A stretch of 5,215 nucleotides of DNA from the NCBI GenBank assembly GCA_038204465.1, contig JBBRCX010000184.1, positions 1-5,215 on the forward strand, read 5' to 3'. Origin of the DNA: JBBRCX01 sp038204465 (GTDB taxonomy: Bacteria; Planctomycetota; Phycisphaerae; Tepidisphaerales; Tepidisphaeraceae). The translations under genes and the position numbers were made by a program. The notes under the pieces are model-generated. The model made no database searches. It was given only the letters and a program-made list of their open reading frames with translations, and was not told the DNA's origin. Every line of letters begins with the position of its first letter. Position 1 is the first letter of the stretch. Shown here one piece after another: positions 3,052 to 5,215 of the stretch.

Positions 3052-5215
3052 ATGACGGAATCCACTGGCTTACAGCAGCTCGATCCTTCAGGAAGCGGCA
3101 CCCACCGCGACCTTCAGCGGGCGGCACTGCGCGATCTGCTTTTGCTGTCGACCGAAACCGCGCGGACCGATTCCGAGATCGAGCGCCAGCACCACGCGAC
3201 CCGGGAAGAGGGCGACAAGCAACTGAAGCGCACGACCTGGGAGATCACCGGCCGGTTTGAAGCACGCAAGGGGGAGGTCCGCGAGAAATACGAGCAGCGG
3301 GTCGCCGAGATCGAAGCGAAATACCAGGCCGAAACGGCGGCGCTGAACGATGCGATACAGACGGCGCGGCAGCGCGTCGAGTTGGAAGCGGAGTCCATCG
3401 AGCACGACGTCACCAAAGAGGTGGACCACGCGGTCTGGCTGACCGAAAGCCTCTACGAGGTTGAGCTCAATCAAGCCAGGGAAGAGTCCAAACAGGCGCG
3501 CGAGGAGCTGCGCGGGCAGGTCGAGTCGCTGGATTCCGCGGAGCGCCGCGCCGCACAGTTGCTCGGCCGCTATCGGCGTGAGCTTCCGCCGGCCCAGCGT
3601 GCGCCGCAGGCCGCCGCAGAGGGCGGGGCGGCAGCGGCCGCGTCCGATTTTGCACAGTTGCGGGAATCGGTGGAGCGGCAACTTTCCCAGCTGAATGGCC
3701 TGAAGAGCCCGCGTCTGCTGGTCGGCGCCACGCCGTACGTGCTTGGAACGATCTGGTGCATCGCGGCCGTCTTCGTCACGTACATCGCGATGGGGGGCGG
3801 CAGCCCACGATGGGGCCTGCTGGGGGTCGCTGCCGTGGCGGCGCTGGCCGTGGCGGTAGCCCTTGGTCTCCTGCTGCGCTCGATCGCAAACGCGCGCCTG
3901 GCGGAGCTATCCGACTCACTCGCGCAGTCGCTGGCGGAGGCCCGCGCGGCGGGAAAGGGCCGCGAGGCGGAGATCGAACAACTCGAGCGGCAGAAGCGTG
4001 CCCGGGCAAAGCAAGAGCGCGAGCAGGAGGTCCAACGTGTTCGAAGCAAGGCGGAGCCGGTGCTCGCCAGGGCAGCCGGGGTGCGGCAGGCGTCTCTCCA
4101 GTCGGTCAATGCACAGGTCGAGGAGCGCGTCGCGGCGCGCGAAGCGGCGCGGGGCCGCGAGCGCGAAGAGATCGAGCAATGGCAGCGATCGAGCCTGCAG
4201 GACCTGCAGGAGCAGCAGGACCGGGAACTGCAGGCGGCCCGCGAACGGCACGAGCGTCAGCGCGGGAAGGGCGAAGACCACTACCGCCAGGGCCGCACCT
4301 CGCTGGAGCGCCGATGGGCCGAGCGGCTCACGCAGATCCAGGCGCCCATCGGGCCCGGCCGCGAGACCACCGGCCAAGTCGCGCAGGGGCGCGACGATCC
4401 GGACTGGAGCACCTGGTCGCCGCCCAAGACGTTCGCCAGCGCGGTGCGCTTCGGCGAGCTTCGCGTGGACCTGAAGCAGGTCGTCGACAGCGTGCCGGCC
4501 AACGGGCGTTTCCAGTTGCCATTGCCGCCGCCGTTCGCGGTGCCGACCGCGCTGGGCTTTCCGCAACAGGCGTCGCTGTTGATCCAGACGGACCGCGAAG
4601 GGCGCGCCGAGGCGCTGCAAACCCTGCAGATGGTCATGGCGCGATTGCTCACCTCCCTTCCCGCCGGCCGCGTGAACTTCACGATCATCGACCCCGTTGG
4701 ACTCGGGCAGAACTTCGCCGGCTTTATGCATCTCGCCGACTACGACGAAGCCCTGGTCGGGCGGCGCATCTGGACCGACGCGGAGCAGATCCAGCAGCGG
4801 CTGGCCGACCTGACCGAGCACATGGAGACGGTCATCCAGAAGTACCTCCGCAACGAGTTCCAGACGATCGACGACTACAATGCGCAGGCAGGCGAGCTGG
4901 CCGAGCCGTACCGCTTTCTCGTCATCGCCGACTTCCCCGCGGGCTTTGAGAGCGAAGCGTTTCGGCGGCTCAACAGCATCGCCGCCAGCGGAGCACGCTG
5001 TGGCGTCTACACGCTGATCGTCCGCGATACGCGGCTCGCGCTACCGCAGGGATCCCAACTCGACGAGCTCGAAGCCAACAGCGTCAATATCGTGCGCGAA
5101 GACGGGCGATTCGTCTGGAAGGACGAAGTCTTCGCTCGCTTCCCGCTCACGCTCGATCCGCCGCCGTCTGAAGACCGGCTCACGCAGATCGTGCATGTGG
5201 TGGGGAAGCACGCCA
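3052..5215 (+). CDS. FtsK/SpoIIIE/EccC-like membrane protein with flanking coiled coils, 3' end outside window
   Basis: 721 codons are visible, starting MTESTGLQQLDPSG; the frame is open at the right edge. Order: charged helical/coiled-coil region about residues 40-220; two membrane segments, 222-247 (LLVGATPYVLGTIWCIAAVF...) and 254-275; a second Glu/Arg/Gln-rich coiled coil about 276-430; a linker (DPDWSTWSPP near 449-458); and a domain from about 500 resembling the FtsK-type ATPases of type VII motors. The likeness is clear from VNFTIIDPVG (541-550) through the helix around 583-610 (RLADLTEHMETVI...YN) to the strand PYRFLVIADF (619-628). The P-loop region (507-522, ASLLIQTDREGRAEAL) has no GxxxxGK[S/T], and A626 stands at the Walker B Asp position. 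This domain is therefore probably non-catalytic, and an active ATPase would have to follow beyond the window. The hairpin would put both coiled coils and the ATPase in the cytoplasm. The start codon has only a weak Shine-Dalgarno and probably relies on coupling to the gene 6 nt upstream. Confidence 0.85.
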   Translation, partial: MTESTGLQQLDPSGSGTHRDLQRAALRDLLLLSTETARTDSEIERQHHATREEGDKQLKRTTWEITGRFEARKGEVREKYEQRVAEIEAKYQAETAALNDAIQTARQRVELEAESIEHDVTKEVDHAVWLTESLYEVELNQAREESKQAREELRGQVESLDSAERRAAQLLGRYRRELPPAQRAPQAAAEGGAAAAASDFAQLRESVERQLSQLNGLKSPRLLVGATPYVLGTIWCIAAVFVTYIAMGGGSPRWGLLGVAAVAALAVAVALGLLLRSIANARLAELSDSLAQSLAEARAAGKGREAEIEQLERQKRARAKQEREQEVQRVRSKAEPVLARAAGVRQASLQSVNAQVEERVAAREAARGREREEIEQWQRSSLQDLQEQQDRELQAARERHERQRGKGEDHYRQGRTSLERRWAERLTQIQAPIGPGRETTGQVAQGRDDPDWSTWSPPKTFASAVRFGELRVDLKQVVDSVPANGRFQLPLPPPFAVPTALGFPQQASLLIQTDREGRAEALQTLQMVMARLLTSLPAGRVNFTIIDPVGLGQNFAGFMHLADYDEALVGRRIWTDAEQIQQRLADLTEHMETVIQKYLRNEFQTIDDYNAQAGELAEPYRFLVIADFPAGFESEAFRRLNSIAASGARCGVYTLIVRDTRLALPQGSQLDELEANSVNIVREDGRFVWKDEVFARFPLTLDPPPSEDRLTQIVHVVGKHA

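Noticed and set aside
3916..4821. Minus-strand open frame of 301 codons
   Set aside because: It is antisense to the coiled-coil and ATPase-like parts of the large gene; it is Leu/Arg-rich shadow sequence without a supporting start signal.
3756..4949. Plus-strand open frame of 397 codons
   Set aside because: It is an out-of-frame shadow within the FtsK-like gene, dominated by Gly, Arg and Ala with no domain pattern; the other frame gives membrane segments, coiled coils and an ATPase-like domain.

Overview
The window is GC-rich DNA (by eye above 60% G+C) that most likely comes from a member of the Planctomycetota. The strongest pointers are a WXG100-type protein with W-R-D in place of W-x-G, the coiled-coil/FtsK-like genes that follow it, and an IS4-type transposase N-terminus that reads like transposases I associate with planctomycete genomes. 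This assignment comes from recognising families, not from a database search. No rRNA, tRNA or CRISPR array is visible.

Left part (1-1414): an accessory, scarred region. The N-terminal third of an IS4-like transposase runs leftward off the window (1-344, minus strand). Next is a stretch holding a degraded second copy of the leader of the downstream ahpD-like gene. Then comes a small toxin-antitoxin locus: an intact 72-aa antitoxin-like gene (716-934) overlaps a RelE/ParE-like toxin that is broken by a frameshift near 1080 (931-1192). About 100 bp without a recognisable gene separate it from the intact copy of the duplicated leader.

Middle (1415-1749): a complete 100-aa AhpD-like/carboxymuconolactone decarboxylase-family protein with the full E-x11-CxxC-x3-H redox motif, followed by a hairpin.

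Right part (1844-5215): a rightward, operon-like run of four genes resembling a type VII (ESX/WXG100) secretion module with unusual composition. They are a 90-aa WXG100-like protein, a 203-aa helical protein with a putative leaderless start, a 70-aa helical protein with a W-x-D motif, and a large protein cut by the window end after 721 codons. The large protein has charged helical regions on both sides of a two-segment membrane hairpin, followed by a domain resembling an FtsK/SpoIIIE/EccC ATPase. In that domain the P-loop and the Walker B aspartate appear to be lost; an active ATPase domain would have to lie beyond the right edge. The tight packing of the last three genes (1-nt overlap, then a 6-nt gap) suggests they act together, possibly with the large protein as the membrane motor or scaffold and the small helical proteins as substrates, partners or chaperones. 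Function is inferred from family resemblance only.
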